Below, piece after piece: positions 1-9,699 of a stretch of DNA of 64,000 bases. How positions within the stretch are numbered: the stretch's first letter is position 1; each line of letters begins with the position of its first letter. The translations under genes and the position numbers were made by a program. The notes under the pieces were generated by a model. That model was not told where the DNA came from. It saw nothing but the letters and a program-made list of their open reading frames with translations, and searched no databases. Source of the DNA: Stachybotrys elegans. Its lineage: Eukaryota; Ascomycota; Sordariomycetes; Hypocreales; Stachybotryaceae. The DNA lies in contig JAGPNK010000002.1 in assembly GCA_020746835.1 (NCBI GenBank), forward strand, positions 2,170,001 to 2,234,000, in the 5' to 3' direction.

Positions 1-510
1 AGCACCAAAGGGTCAACATCTCTGAAGGCGTTCCGTCACATGACCGGCCACGGAGCGGCGAAGCGTCTATTTACGGGATATACAGCTCTCGTGGCACGGA
101 ACTTGCCCTTCACAGCGATTCAATTCCCAGTCTTCGAGCACGTGCGGGCCGGGCTGCGGCAGTCAGATGGCCAGGCTCAAAGTCTACCCAGGACTTTTTC
201 TGTCAGCGCCTTCAGCGCCGCGACTGCCGGTTCCTTTGCAGCGTTTATCACTACCCCGAGTGATGTCGTCAAGACAAGAATGATGCTGTCTGCGGGAGGA
301 AATGGTTCGGGGAAATCCGAGAAGCAATCAAGGAATCAGAATAGTAAGGGTGCATGGTCAGTAGCAAAAGACGTGTGGAAAGAGAGGGGACTCAAGGGCT
401 TTTTCCGAGGCGGGCTGTTTCGATCTGCATGGACAGCCCTAGGCAGCGGTTTATACTTGGGCACGTATGATGTAGCAAAGGTGTGGCTAGAACGCAGAAA
501 ATCCGGATGA
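1..510 (+). CDS. Mitochondrial carrier protein, possibly S-adenosylmethionine carrier (Pet8-like); 5' truncated
   Basis: The frame is open to the left edge, so only the C-terminal ~169 residues are present. The family are inner-membrane proteins made of three ~100-residue repeats that exchange metabolites between cytosol and matrix. The last repeat carries the signature TTPSDVVKTRMM (Px[D/E]xx[K/R] type), followed by a charged loop and a glycine-rich final helix (FFRGGLFRSAWTALGSG). The upstream segment ARNLPFTAIQFPVFE matches the end of repeat 2 in SAM carriers (yeast Pet8, human SLC25A26), where a similar REIPF..IQFP motif occurs. The Pet8 assignment is by remembered family resemblance; the Mme1/YMR166C group is the main alternative. 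Carrier family is secure, substrate is not. The gene ends in TGA, and its 3' neighbour lies about 0.9 kb downstream on the same strand. Confidence 0.75.
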   Translation, partial: STKGSTSLKAFRHMTGHGAAKRLFTGYTALVARNLPFTAIQFPVFEHVRAGLRQSDGQAQSLPRTFSVSAFSAATAGSFAAFITTPSDVVKTRMMLSAGGNGSGKSEKQSRNQNSKGAWSVAKDVWKERGLKGFFRGGLFRSAWTALGSGLYLGTYDVAKVWLERRKSG

Positions 511-1397
511 TAAGGAAATGGTGTAAGACCAGGCCGCTGGTGACTAACCGGCGACGGCTCCGAGTGCGGACGTCTGGCAGGCGGTGTGCTGCAGGTCAAT
601 ATCCGTATAGACGACATGCGTCGGAAACTTACATGCTTGGCGTATTCTACTACGAAGACGTAGCAATATCAACGTCCGGGTTGGAACCTTGCCAGCAATC
701 AACCTTGGGAAAGAGTTGGGAGTCGTGTGCACGGCACAAGGGAGAACGCAGCACGTTGATCTCGTCGGCACTGACTCGAGATCAAACGACTCGACGTGTC
801 CATGCAGGGGCCAAGGGAGCCGTAGCCGGTGACATTCCAGCGGCTTCTTCTCAAACAAAGCCAGCAATGGCTGCCGTGGCGCGGGTACCTCACACTAAAG
901 CGTATGGCGCATGGCGCATGGGCCTAGGTTCGGGGGCGAGCCGGCGTCTTTGGAGCACAGATAGGCTTTGTCTGAGCCAAAAGGTAGCAGCAAACATGTG
1001 TATTACCCTACTTGGCGATGGCGACATTCGGAGCCCGAACCGCCTCATCCTCGAATCGGCGGGAACCCACAACATGATTGGCCCAAACGGCCAGGCCGGA
1101 TCCTCCTCGCCGAAGAATTTGACTTCAATTTCATTATATTTTCGTCGTTTGAAACACTTGCGGCTAGCTCCCGGATCGCGAGGCGTGTTGTGGTGAACCT
1201 GCCTTTAGTGGCGGTGAGCTCATACCAACGTTGGCTGGTGTTGTCATGTCATGAGTCGATGTCGTTACCGCCGAGCGATGAGGTGACACGTACTCCTAAT
1301 TAGAGAGGACGGGGAGCTGGACGGCGAGCCATAAAAGGCTCTTCTGCTCCCCCGTCCTTATCTCGTCTACTCTGGTTTGCCAACCAGTATCAATATC
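511..1397. other. Intergenic, promoter of the UPF0643-type gene
   Basis: No credible gene is seen; the open frames here have no recognisable domain and overlap on both strands. The stretch ATAAAAGG at about 1331, some 65 bases before the next start codon, is a plausible TATA-like element. A pyrimidine-rich tract follows it. Confidence 0.5.
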
Positions 1398-2105
1398 ATG
1401 GCTGTCCAGGATCCTCAACCACTACCAACGGTGCGGCTCTCGTCCGACTTGGAGAAGAACGCGGCCCTTGTGGATGTCACACCCCTCGACGACAGACGTC
1501 TCCTTATCCAATCTCCTTACACGGAGCCGGACCATCAACTTGACCTCGACACGCTCGATAACGAGAATGAGATTCTGGCACGGGCGCTGACCATCTTGAC
1601 GGCGACCAGGCAAGACTATGCCACCGCCCCATACAACGACTCTTTCAACTGGCCCGAGGTAATAGACGAGTCAAGGCGTCTTATCAAGGAATCCGGGAGA
1701 GGTTTCCAAGAAACAATATTCTATATCGTCGCTTTCCGCTCGCAAATCAAACCCAGCACCGACTACAGCCACCTCGGCCAGCTGGACAAGGCGGCGCATA
1801 AAGAAGCCATCGATAGTGGCGGGTTTCTCAAGTAAGCCGGACAGCAAGATCCAGGCAGAGGAGCGAGACCAGAAAATGCTGATTGTCAATACAGATATTG
1901 GTTCGGCAGTCCAGACACGGACCTGCGCAACCTCGCGACCTGCGTTTGGACATCGAGAGACCATGCCTTTGCCGGCGGACGGGGCCCTGCACACAGAAAG
2001 GCTGCCCATTCAACGCGTGCCCTGTACGCAGAATGGAAGATCGACCAGCATCGCCTGACCATTGGGCGAGACGCCGAGACGTGGTCGCTCGACCCTTGGG
2101 AGTGA
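1398..2105 (+). CDS. UPF0643-type conserved fungal protein (two exons)
   Basis: Spliced model: 1398-1831 and 1895-2105, 214 residues. The donor GTAAGC at 1832 and acceptor ACAG ending at 1894 bound a 63-nt intron; reading through it gives a stop four nucleotides past the donor. After splicing the protein continues as KYWFGSPDTDLRNLATCVW, then HRKAAHSTRALYAEW and ends in a Trp-rich tail (ETWSLDPWE). This matches my recollection of the UPF0643 family (S. pombe PB2B2.08), whose members have FYIVAFRS, GGLLKYWFG and a dense C-terminal core. Function is unknown. The fold looks like a small alpha/beta barrel of the dimeric ferredoxin-like type, but that is inference. The ATG at 1398 is used; an in-frame TTG upstream is not a likely start. 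Confidence 0.8.
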
Positions 2106-2802
2106 AGAAAGGAGAACCGCCTATCTATGTGGGGGATGGCAAATTCTCTTCGACCGCCGTCTTAGTCTTTGAACTTGGAATTCGGTCGCCCACGGTCCCA
2201 GAATCTGGCGAGTCAAGCAGCGGATGGCGTGGCCACGCATGTGTCGAGCTTGTCCAGCAGGGCCCAACAGCCAAAGGGTCTTGATTCAGTGGAAAGCCGG
2301 AGTGCGCCGATACCGAAGGGACAGGCCGCAAACCCCATCTTCTTATCGAGGAGATCCTGCAGCGTGCCGGGGAGGGCTGGGTTAGATCGGCGAATTCGGG
2401 ATGGCGGAGATCATAGTGGCTTTTGGGGTTATTTTTGGCGTTTTCAGCGTTTTGAGCCATTGCAAGAAGACGTCGTTCTGACGGTCTAAGCACTTTGATT
2501 TTTTTTTTTTTCGGCAATGGGAAATGAGAATCACGGTAATAAGATAGAGATAATGCATGCCATTCTTGGGTACGGAGTAGAGGACGAATAAATAATGGCC
2601 ATGTTTCAGTCGCTCGCGAGAGCCTGCCAGTGGAACGCGTGATCAGGCCAGGCCGTTCTTGCCTGCCGCAACTACGAAATTCCCCACCAACTCCGCTTAC
2701 TTGCCAGCACCCGTACTTTGACGTACGTTCGCTATTTAACATCCAACACTTCAGCACCCAGCCTAGCATTCGTTTTCTCCTATGCTCTGAGCTTTTTGGT
2801 TC
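2106..2802. other. Intergenic with a two-codon uORF before the transporter start
   Basis: No gene is recognised. A 13-T run lies at 2499-2511. At 2782 a minimal upstream ORF (ATG CTC TGA) sits 12 nt before the transporter ATG at 2803; it could reduce or regulate initiation if the transcript begins upstream of it. Confidence 0.4.
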
Positions 2803-4232
2803 ATGAGAGCGGCGGTAGTCATGGCCGCGTTACTCTCGCAGTTTCGGAGCACCAACCGACGAAACATCGATGCATTCCGTCGGGCGCCATGGGCTGAGAT
2901 ATCCGGCTCTCTTGGAGATCTGGGGACCTTGCTCCCGCTCATGATTGCCCTCGCCATCCAGGGATCAATCCGGCTAGATGCAACGCTTGTCTTCTCAGGC
3001 CTATGCAATATTCTTACGGGCATGTACTTCGGTATCCCTCTGCCTGTTCAGCCCATGAAGGTGAGCTCCAGCATCTCCGTGCGCCCCGGCTTCGTGACAC
3101 ATACCAACACTAAGCCTAATAGGCCATCGCTGCCGCTGCTATTTCGACACCCGAGAATGCACCCATGGGGGTTGTCCTTGCTGCTGGTCAGTGGGTGGGC
3201 GCCGCGCTCCTGGTCATGAGTGCTACTGGCCTCTTGCGTCTGGCTGTGACCTTCGTTCCCGTGCCGGTCGTAAAGGGAATCCAGCTCGGCGCCGGTCTCT
3301 CGCTCATCGGAGGAGCCGGGCCGTCTCTGTTTGGGCCCCTCCACTGGGTACAGCCGGTGCTCGATAATCGTATCTGGGCCCTCTTTGCCTTCCTGGTTCT
3401 GATCGCCACTCAACGGCTGCCGCGATTCCCATACGCCTTGTACATGTTCCTTCTGGCTCTCGTAATAAGCTTTATAAGAGCTGGCGTTTCCCACCAAGGT
3501 CTCCCTTGGTTTGTGCCATGGAACCCTTACTTTCAGGTGCCAACATGGATTGGGAGTCGTGAGGCCCCGGCTCTCTGGATGGCTCTTGGCCAACTCCCGC
3601 TCACCACGCTCAACTCGATTGTAGCTGTGGTGGCGCTTGCGGATGACCTCCTCCCGGAAGTATCTACCACCAATGTCACATCGATGGGGTTCAGTGTTGG
3701 TCTCATGAACCTTACAGGTACTTGGTTTGGGGCTATGCCTGTGTGCCATGGTGCCGGTGGGTTGGCAGCCCAGTATCGGTTTGGGGCAAGGAGTGGTGCA
3801 AGCATCATTATTCTGGGCATCTTCAAGACGCTTCTTGGTCTGCTATTTGGTGAGACCCTGACTGGTCTCCTTAAGCAATACCCCAAGAGTCTGCTTGGTA
3901 TTATGGTCATTGCTGCCGGCCTAGAGTTGGCCAAGGTAGCTGCAAGCCTGAACAAAGGAGCCTCGGACTTGAGACAGGAGTCTATTGGGCGAAGCAGCCA
4001 CGATCGCTTTCCCGGAAGCACGCATAGGAGTCGCGAGGTTTCTGACCAAGAAGCACAAGAACGGTGGACTATCATGCTCATGACAACCGCAGGCATACTG
4101 GCCTTCAAAAACGACGCCGTTGGACTACTTGCTGGCATGTCTTGTCACTGGGCAATTCGCCTATCTGAACGTCTCAAGGAGCGACGTCTTCGAGGGGGTG
4201 GTTCTACAGAAGCTGATGGTTTACTCTCATAG
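2803..4232 (+). CDS. Molybdate transporter, MOT1 family
   Basis: Spliced model: 2803-3060 and 3123-4232, 455 residues. The 62-nt intron splits the family motif PVQPMK|AIAAAA, which becomes continuous only after splicing. MOT1 proteins are ~10-12-helix permeases related to sulfate transporters and import molybdate for molybdenum cofactor enzymes such as nitrate reductase. Hallmarks are SGSLGDLGTLLPLMIALA near the N terminus, FGIPLPVQPMK, PVPVVKGIQLGAGLSLI, and a second motif beginning MPVCHGAGGLAAQYRFGARS. About ten hydrophobic segments are visible. A hydrophilic loop rich in Ser/Arg (around residues 360-395) precedes the last helices, as often seen in fungal members. The cellular membrane (plasma versus organelle) cannot be read from sequence. 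The next gene is convergent, with only 64 nt between the stop codons. Confidence 0.88.
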
Positions 4233-4296
4233 TTTTACACCAAGACCTGCCTCGCGTTTCTTTTTTTCATTTAGCGATAGTTTTATTCTGACATGT

Positions 4297-4998
4297 CTAA
4301 ACCACACTTCCAGGCGCCAGCGCCTTCTTCTTCATCTTCCTATCTATCTTGCTCACACCCCCCTCATTTGGATTCCGATTATTCGCCATATTCCTATAGT
4401 ACTCCCCATGCTTTCGTTGGACAGAACGCAACAAGATGGCCTTGAAGATGATGAAGAGCATGCCACAAATGACAACACATGACGCCTCAACGATAGCCGT
4501 TACTAGTGCCGTGATATTCCACTCGCCGTCTTGCTGAGAATAAACACCGATCAGCGTCGAGATGAGTCCGGCAAGGCCGTTGGTAGCCCCGGGAAGCAGG
4601 AGCTTATTGAGGAGCCAGATGTAGTTGTTTCTATGCTCAATGGCAAGATACAGCATGCCCAGGACAGCGATGCCGCAGGCTGTGGAGGCGATGACGAGAA
4701 GCGGGATGTTTCGGGAGGTGCTGAGGATTGCCGAAGCAGCCTGGGTTGCAAAGGCATCTTGATTGCCATTCTCAATGGACTCTTCGATGTTGGTAAAAGT
4801 ACCCGGGAAGACGAGGAAGCCGGCGAGCAGCAGCCAAACGAAGAAGGCGGCCAGGATGGTGTGCATCTGGGGGATGTCGTCCTGGTTCAAGAGCATCTCC
4901 ACGTAGCGAGAATGGGCCGTATCTGACCTTTCTGGGCCATGCGGCCGCTCTTGCCTAGGTCCATGCTCGGGGGTTGGACGTTGGATTGAAGAGCCCAT
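4297..4998 (-). CDS. Conserved fungal four-TM membrane protein, function unknown
   Basis: A single-exon gene of 233 residues; the ATG at 4998 is preferred to an in-frame TTG four codons upstream. The first ~45 residues are hydrophilic and Pro/Arg rich. Four hydrophobic segments follow: HTILAAFFVWLLLAGFLVF, PLLVIASTACGIAVLGMLY, a third around LLLPGATNGLAGLISTLIGV, and ITALVTAIVEASCVVICGML. The first loop is acidic and Gln/Asn rich. The C terminus is basic and cytosolic-looking (KIDRKMKKKALAPG). I do not recognise a named family; the architecture is typical of conserved ascomycete membrane proteins of unknown role. It is convergent with the molybdate transporter and upstream of the dephospho-CoA kinase on the same strand, with a 0.76-kb gap that argues against co-transcription. 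Confidence 0.72.
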   Translation of the reverse strand: MGSSIQRPTPEHGPRQERPHGPERSDTAHSRYVEMLLNQDDIPQMHTILAAFFVWLLLAGFLVFPGTFTNIEESIENGNQDAFATQAASAILSTSRNIPLLVIASTACGIAVLGMLYLAIEHRNNYIWLLNKLLLPGATNGLAGLISTLIGVYSQQDGEWNITALVTAIVEASCVVICGMLFIIFKAILLRSVQRKHGEYYRNMANNRNPNEGGVSKIDRKMKKKALAPGSVV

Positions 4999-5759
4999 GG
5001 GTCGAATCAATTGTCAGGCCGAGGCTTGTGAGCTGAGCAAGGTATTTTGTAGGTTAAGAATGGATGTTGTCGCGAGTTTGAGGCGATATCATACGGACAC
5101 GAAGTAGAGAGAATGCATAGCAACCCACGTCTCGGGAACAGCTCAGGACAAACGGGCGTTATATTGATGCACACCCTGACAATGATATCACTCCCCTCAA
5201 CGCCTGGCTTACCCTCCATCGTGTTGGTGGGCCATTTCTCGAAAGAGGATGCTCTGGACGAATCTCTTGCTGTTTCCGAACAACCTTCTACAGCTGCTTG
5301 GCCGTCAAACAAGATTTTGGGCAACAAGGAAGATGAACCCTTAGACGGAATGGTGGTATGACGTCTTGTGGAGGCGAGGCCAGGAGCTGGTGGATGAGGC
5401 AGGGGTGGCTTGGGCCAATAGGCTCATACTGGACGTCAAGGGTACCAACCCAGTGAAGGCGTGCCTGTTCATGCCCTGAGTTGACGGGCCGGGGACAATC
5501 GATAGAAACTTCAGCTGGATGGTCTAAAAAAAAAAATTAAAAAAAAATAAAAGTGTCATTCAGCCGTTGAAGCCGTCAGCATGCGTCGATACTGCATTGG
5601 TGGTGTGCCCGGCTGGCTTAAGGATGGGTCGGGGAGTTCGGGAGCATTCGTCAGGACCACTATCAAGTCTCTCACATAGAGACCTGACAGGACAATTATA
5701 AGGAAAGCATTAACAAAACCGGCACGTTCAATAATCAGGGCCGTTTCTGGCCAACAACA
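4999..5759. other. Intergenic, promoter of the four-TM gene and 3' flank of the CoA kinase
   Basis: No gene is recognised. An A-rich tract interrupted by two T's lies around 5527-5550. Small open frames on both strands lack recognisable content. Confidence 0.4.
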
Positions 5760-6572
5760 TCACTGTGATTTGCTCTCCAGCTGCCATTGTCGGTTGATCT
5801 GCGTGTTTTGCCAGAATCCCCATGTGGCCCGGAGCATTGCCAGAGGAGGGAACCCCAACAAGAGCCAGGACCACCATCGTGGGCTTCTCTTGGACACCTC
5901 GGCCATGACATTGTCGAGGCTTGCCTCGAGGTCCGACTTGGTACCGTCGTTCCACAGCACTACGCCTTTGCCGGGGCCCCTAGCCTCGCAGCGTCGGGCC
6001 TTGACACGTACGTCTGTCTGGCTCCGCACGCGGTTCTCGGCGTCCTCTCGGCTCAGGTGAGGATCTCGAGCCATGAGGCGGTTCATCTGGATTTCGGGAT
6101 CGCGCACGCCCACCACCATTACGGTCCCACAGAAGCGATCCAGGCCGCTCTCAAACAGTAGGGGGATGTCGAGCACGACGGCCCAGTGGCCGCGAAGGTA
6201 GAAGCCCAGAACCATCTTGACCATCTCCATGCGCACGGCGGGATGCACGATGCCGTTTAGGACGGCGCGGTCCTTCTTGCGCTCCTCGTCGTCGCCAAAG
6301 ACACGCCGCCCCAGCGCTGGGCGGTTCAGCGGGCGGCCTTTCCCATCCGGGCCGTCCTGAGGCATGGCGTCGGACGGCTCAACCAAGAGGTCCGGTGTGG
6401 TCGGGCCAAAGTACTTGACAATGGCATTGTAACCCTTGGTGCCGGGCTCCACGACCTTGCGCGCGAGGATGTCTGCGTCGACGAGAGGGAGAGAGTATGG
6501 TGGAGATGAGAGGAGCTTCGACACAGTCGACTTGCCCGTGGCGATGGAGCCCGTGAGACCAATCAGCAGCAT
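5760..6572 (-). CDS. CAB5: Dephospho-CoA kinase (last step of CoA synthesis)
   Basis: A single exon of 270 residues. The enzyme phosphorylates the 3'-OH of dephospho-CoA with ATP. The N terminus holds the P-loop GLTGSIATGKST (residues 5-16), followed by LVDADILARKVVEPG, where the aspartate of the DAD motif is the expected acceptor-site residue. The LID/core continues with HPAVRMEM, VVLDIPLLFESGLDRFCGTVMVVG and RLMARD..LSREDAENRV. The kinase core ends near residue 235. A Trp-rich hydrophobic tail follows (WWSWLLLGFPPLAMLRATWGFW), consistent with a C-terminal membrane anchor; fungal and animal CoA kinases are often membrane or mitochondria associated. Two large hydrophilic insertions around residues 60-95 are typical of filamentous fungi. 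The gene diverges from eIF3h across a 512-nt shared promoter. Confidence 0.93.
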   Translation of the reverse strand: MLLIGLTGSIATGKSTVSKLLSSPPYSLPLVDADILARKVVEPGTKGYNAIVKYFGPTTPDLLVEPSDAMPQDGPDGKGRPLNRPALGRRVFGDDEERKKDRAVLNGIVHPAVRMEMVKMVLGFYLRGHWAVVLDIPLLFESGLDRFCGTVMVVGVRDPEIQMNRLMARDPHLSREDAENRVRSQTDVRVKARRCEARGPGKGVVLWNDGTKSDLEASLDNVMAEVSKRSPRWWSWLLLGFPPLAMLRATWGFWQNTQINRQWQLESKSQ

Positions 6573-7084
6573 GATGGGGTGCGTCGAGCAAGAGGTGAAG
6601 GATGCGCTTGTATGAATGAGATGAGTCTGGATGAGTGGAACGACGTATCAAGTGAGTGAGCCATTGCAACGTAAGCATCGTCACATGACCCAAGCAAAAG
6701 ACAATGATCCAGTTGACGGGATCATTACAGCAAGATGAGGTGGCTGGAACTATGAAGAATTTAAGTAAAAAGCATAACTAGCAGATGGCTGAATAAAAAG
6801 AATAATCAAGGTATTCCCCGGGCGAGTACGCCCATTCGCCAAGGTGTATGTATGTATGTATGTATGTCGTTGCAGTCAGCGAGCTACCCCTCGATTCAAA
6901 GCCATCCGTCAACTCTATTTTGCCCCAGCACACCGCTTTCAACCCACAACACCCACAAATCAGGCGCAAAAAGTTCGTTTTCCCTCCCGGAACAGGCCCT
7001 GCTTCAGAACCGCGCATCGCATCCTCGCGTCCTGTCCTGCCACCTCCCGATCCCCTCACTCGATCCAGCACCGAACGAATCAAA
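6573..7084. promoter_or_regulatory. Divergent promoter between CoA kinase and eIF3h
   Basis: This 512-nt interval holds the 5' ends of both divergent genes. It contains a tetranucleotide microsatellite, (GTAT)5GT, at 6846-6867. A C/A-rich pyrimidine-leaning leader precedes the eIF3h start. No canonical TATA box is obvious. Confidence 0.55.
6846..6867. repeat. (GTAT)n microsatellite
   Basis: Five perfect GTAT units plus GT lie in the divergent promoter. Length polymorphism is likely by analogy with other microsatellites. Confidence 0.9.
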
Positions 7085-8335
7085 ATGAGCGAGGCTCCGA
7101 AAGATGCGCCTTTCCAGGCGGTTCAGGTTGAGGCTCTCGTGAGTTCACCTCTATTCCCAAACTACCCCACCTCAAATCTCAGATGTCGTCCTTCTGTGTC
7201 CCGTCGACCTCGAGCCGCTGACACCCCCGCGACAACAATAGGTCATCTCCAAGATTGCGAAGCACTGCTCCTCGGCTTTCCCTACCATCGCTACCGGCTC
7301 CATTGTTGGCATGGACCAGAATGGCGTCCTGGAAGTGACCAACACCTTCCCCTTCCCCTCCACCGAGGGCGTCACCGCCGACAGCAGGGAGAGCGACGCC
7401 TCCTTCCTCGCCGCCGCTGCTCCTCGCCAGAAGGCCAACGTCACCTACCAGAACGAGATGATCAGGCACCTCAAGGAGGTCAACGTTGACGCCAACAATG
7501 TCGGATGGTACACCAGCGCCACCATGGGCAACTTTGTCAACATGGGCTTCATCGAGAACCAGTTCCACTACCAGAAGGACAACGACAAGGTCGTGGCCCT
7601 CGTCTACGACACCAGCAAGAGCTCTCAGGGAGGCCTGACGCTCAAGGCCTATCGTCTGACGGCGGCCTTTATGGAGGCGTTCAAGGAGGCCAAGTTCACG
7701 ACGGAGAGGTAAGGAGCCAGCGTTCCCTGCTGCTGGTCCTCGCGGGATGGGCGGTTGCTAACATTGTGAACAGCCTGCAAAAGTCCAAGCTGTCCTTCCG
7801 GGATATCATCGCCGAGGTCCCCATCAACGTGCACAACTCCCACCTCCTCACGACCTTCCTCCACCAGCTCCCCGCCCCTCCCGCCGAAGACGAGATCACC
7901 CAGCCCAGCTCGCTCGAGGACCTGACGCGCAACCCCATCAAGCCCCCTCTGTACCCCTCTCTCGAGACGCTCGACGTGTCCATCGACCCCTACCTCGAGA
8001 AGACCTGCGACCTCCTCCTCGAGAGCATCGAGGCTCACTACACCGACCTCAACAACTTCCAGTTCTACCAGCGCCAGCTCGGCCGTGAGCAGACCAAGAT
8101 TTCACAATGGCAGGCCAAGCGCAAGGCCGAGAACGCTCAGCGCACCGTTGCCAAGCAGCCCCTGCTGCCCGAGGACGAGTGGCAGCGCCTGTTCAAGCTG
8201 CCCCAGGAGCCCAGCCGCCTGGAGGGCATGCTCAACGCCAAGCAGGTCGAGCAGTACAGCAAGCAGGTGGACGGATTCACCGCAAACATCAGCGCCAAGA
8301 TGTTCGCCGTCAGGGAGAACCTGCTGCCCAAATAA
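7085..8335 (+). CDS. Translation initiation factor eIF3 subunit h
   Basis: Spliced model: 7085-7138, 7242-7708 and 7774-8335, 360 residues. The first exon encodes only 18 residues. The second intron has a clear branch-point-like GCTAAC at 7757-7762. The protein is an MPN-domain scaffold subunit of eIF3, which binds the 40S ribosome. The MPN domain runs from [14 protein letters not shown] to about residue 160. Its metalloprotease (JAMM) position reads [20 protein letters not shown], so the HxH metal ligands of active JAMM proteases are absent, as expected for eIF3h. The C-terminal part is helical, with a long coiled region ([15 protein letters not shown]) and a conserved [18 protein letters not shown] segment. 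Length matches fungal eIF3h. Codon use is biased toward C-ending codons, consistent with high expression. Confidence 0.95.
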
Positions 8336-9363
8336 AGAGGCGGCAGCGGGGTGTGTTTGGTACGGGGGCGGCGGGAAGGGATTTTGGAAGCGAGATCTTG
8401 GGTGCTGGCTTGCATCGGTGGCGTTCCGGAATAATGTGAATATCATGAATCAACTTATAGAGCATGAGAGCACACACTCATGTGGGACCCTGAAAATGCA
8501 TCGCGTCGTACCAATGTGTAGATACTATCCATGTATGGCAAACTGGCGGGCAAGCACCATGCCTACTCGGACGGACATGCGTGGGGTTGACAACTAGCCC
8601 GATGCGTCGAGCAATGGTTGTTTTATCAAGGGCATGGTTGTTGGATTGGCTAGAGCACGTAGCAAATGGATATTGCCGTTGCACATCTCGCCTTACCGCC
8701 ACCCTCTACTCAACAGAGCCAAATCACTCTACTATCGGCTTTGGCTCTACCTCGTGATACTGGCCGAACAAGGACCAGACCAATGCGCTCACAGATTTGG
8801 ATCGAGCCATTTGCCTATCTACTAGGTAATGAAACGATCAAGAAGCCTCGACACTTTCAGTTGCAACAGTACTACCGTTGCCCTGGAGCAGACTCAAAAG
8901 CCGCTTCACAGCCCCGACCTCAAGAGCGGGCCATCGGGTTGGCAGGGCGCCGTTCCTGGTGCCACCCCGACCTTAGCCAACAGAATCCAATCCAGGCAAG
9001 CTAGCGTGGGTGATCTATTGGCTGGCACAGGTGCATCTGGCTCCGTAATGGTGCCGCCAACAGATTCCTCCTGCTCCTCCTTCTCGCCTGGTCCGGCCAT
9101 TCAGGGTCTCAGCGTCGTCCCCCAGCCGGCGACATATTTTTTCTTCCCCCCCTGGGTACCTGGCGGGGTTTGCGAGGGAGGGCAACCGTAAGCAGCAGTC
9201 CTCACGGCTCGTGTCGTCTGTCCGAATGAGGAGTGCAAGCTACACTAGATAGGTACAAGGTCCGGTAAGGTGTGCATGCTGACTCTGGGTTCGGACGTGA
9301 GCTCGAATGGGACGGCAGTTAGTTGAAACGCCGTCGACGACGGCAATTTGGGCTTAGCCATGG

Positions 9364-9401
9364 ACCTGAGTGGATGACCCGAGTGACCTGAGCAACCTGA
9401 G
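9364..9401 (+). promoter_or_regulatory. Cluster of ACCTGAG repeats upstream of SAH1
   Basis: Three exact copies of ACCTGAG start at 9364, 9386 and 9395, with a one-mismatch copy (ACCCGAG) at 9377, all within 38 nt. They lie about 300 nt before the SAH1 start codon. The clustering suggests a binding-site array, but no factor is assigned. Confidence 0.4.
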
Positions 9402-9530
9402 TTAACGGGCAAATCGCTCCAGCCCAGCCTTAGGGGTCTGAGGAAGACCTAGGTAGATAGTCCCAGCGCCCCGCTTCAGCAAAATTTCCCCTCCATGCCA
9501 CCTTGGGTGGTATCCTAGTTTTCACCGCCC

Positions 9531-9680
9531 AATTCCCCTCCCCCTCCCCCTCCATCCAAACAAATATCCTCCTCCCTCGACACCTTTTCCCCCTTCCTCC
9601 TCTCTCTCTCTCTCTTTCTCTCTCTTTCTTTCTTCCTTCAATCCCTCCCCATTCCTCATTATCCTCCCCCTCCTTTCAGT
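9531..9680 (+). promoter_or_regulatory. Pyrimidine-rich core promoter/5' leader of SAH1
   Basis: The strand is almost entirely C and T, with runs of CCCCTCC and CTCTCT up to the start codon. Such tracts are typical of strongly transcribed genes in filamentous ascomycetes; the transcription start is probably inside or just after it. Confidence 0.6.
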
Positions 9681-9699
9681 CAATCACACCACAGTCAGG

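Larger units (their letters stand above)
8336..9699. other. Intergenic; promoter of S-adenosylhomocysteinase
   Basis: No gene is supported. One plus-strand frame (8829-9191) is Ser/Pro rich without recognisable content. The promoter-proximal half holds a cluster of ACCTGAG motifs (9364-9401) and a long C/T-rich tract just before the start codon. Confidence 0.45.

Noticed and set aside
483..1196. 237-residue plus-strand frame after the carrier gene
   Set aside because: It overlaps the carrier stop and has no recognisable content; it spans intergenic sequence.
6846..6875. GTATGT repeats followed by TTGCAG as a possible 5' UTR intron
   Set aside because: The gap is under 30 nt, too short for a fungal intron; it is better read as a microsatellite.
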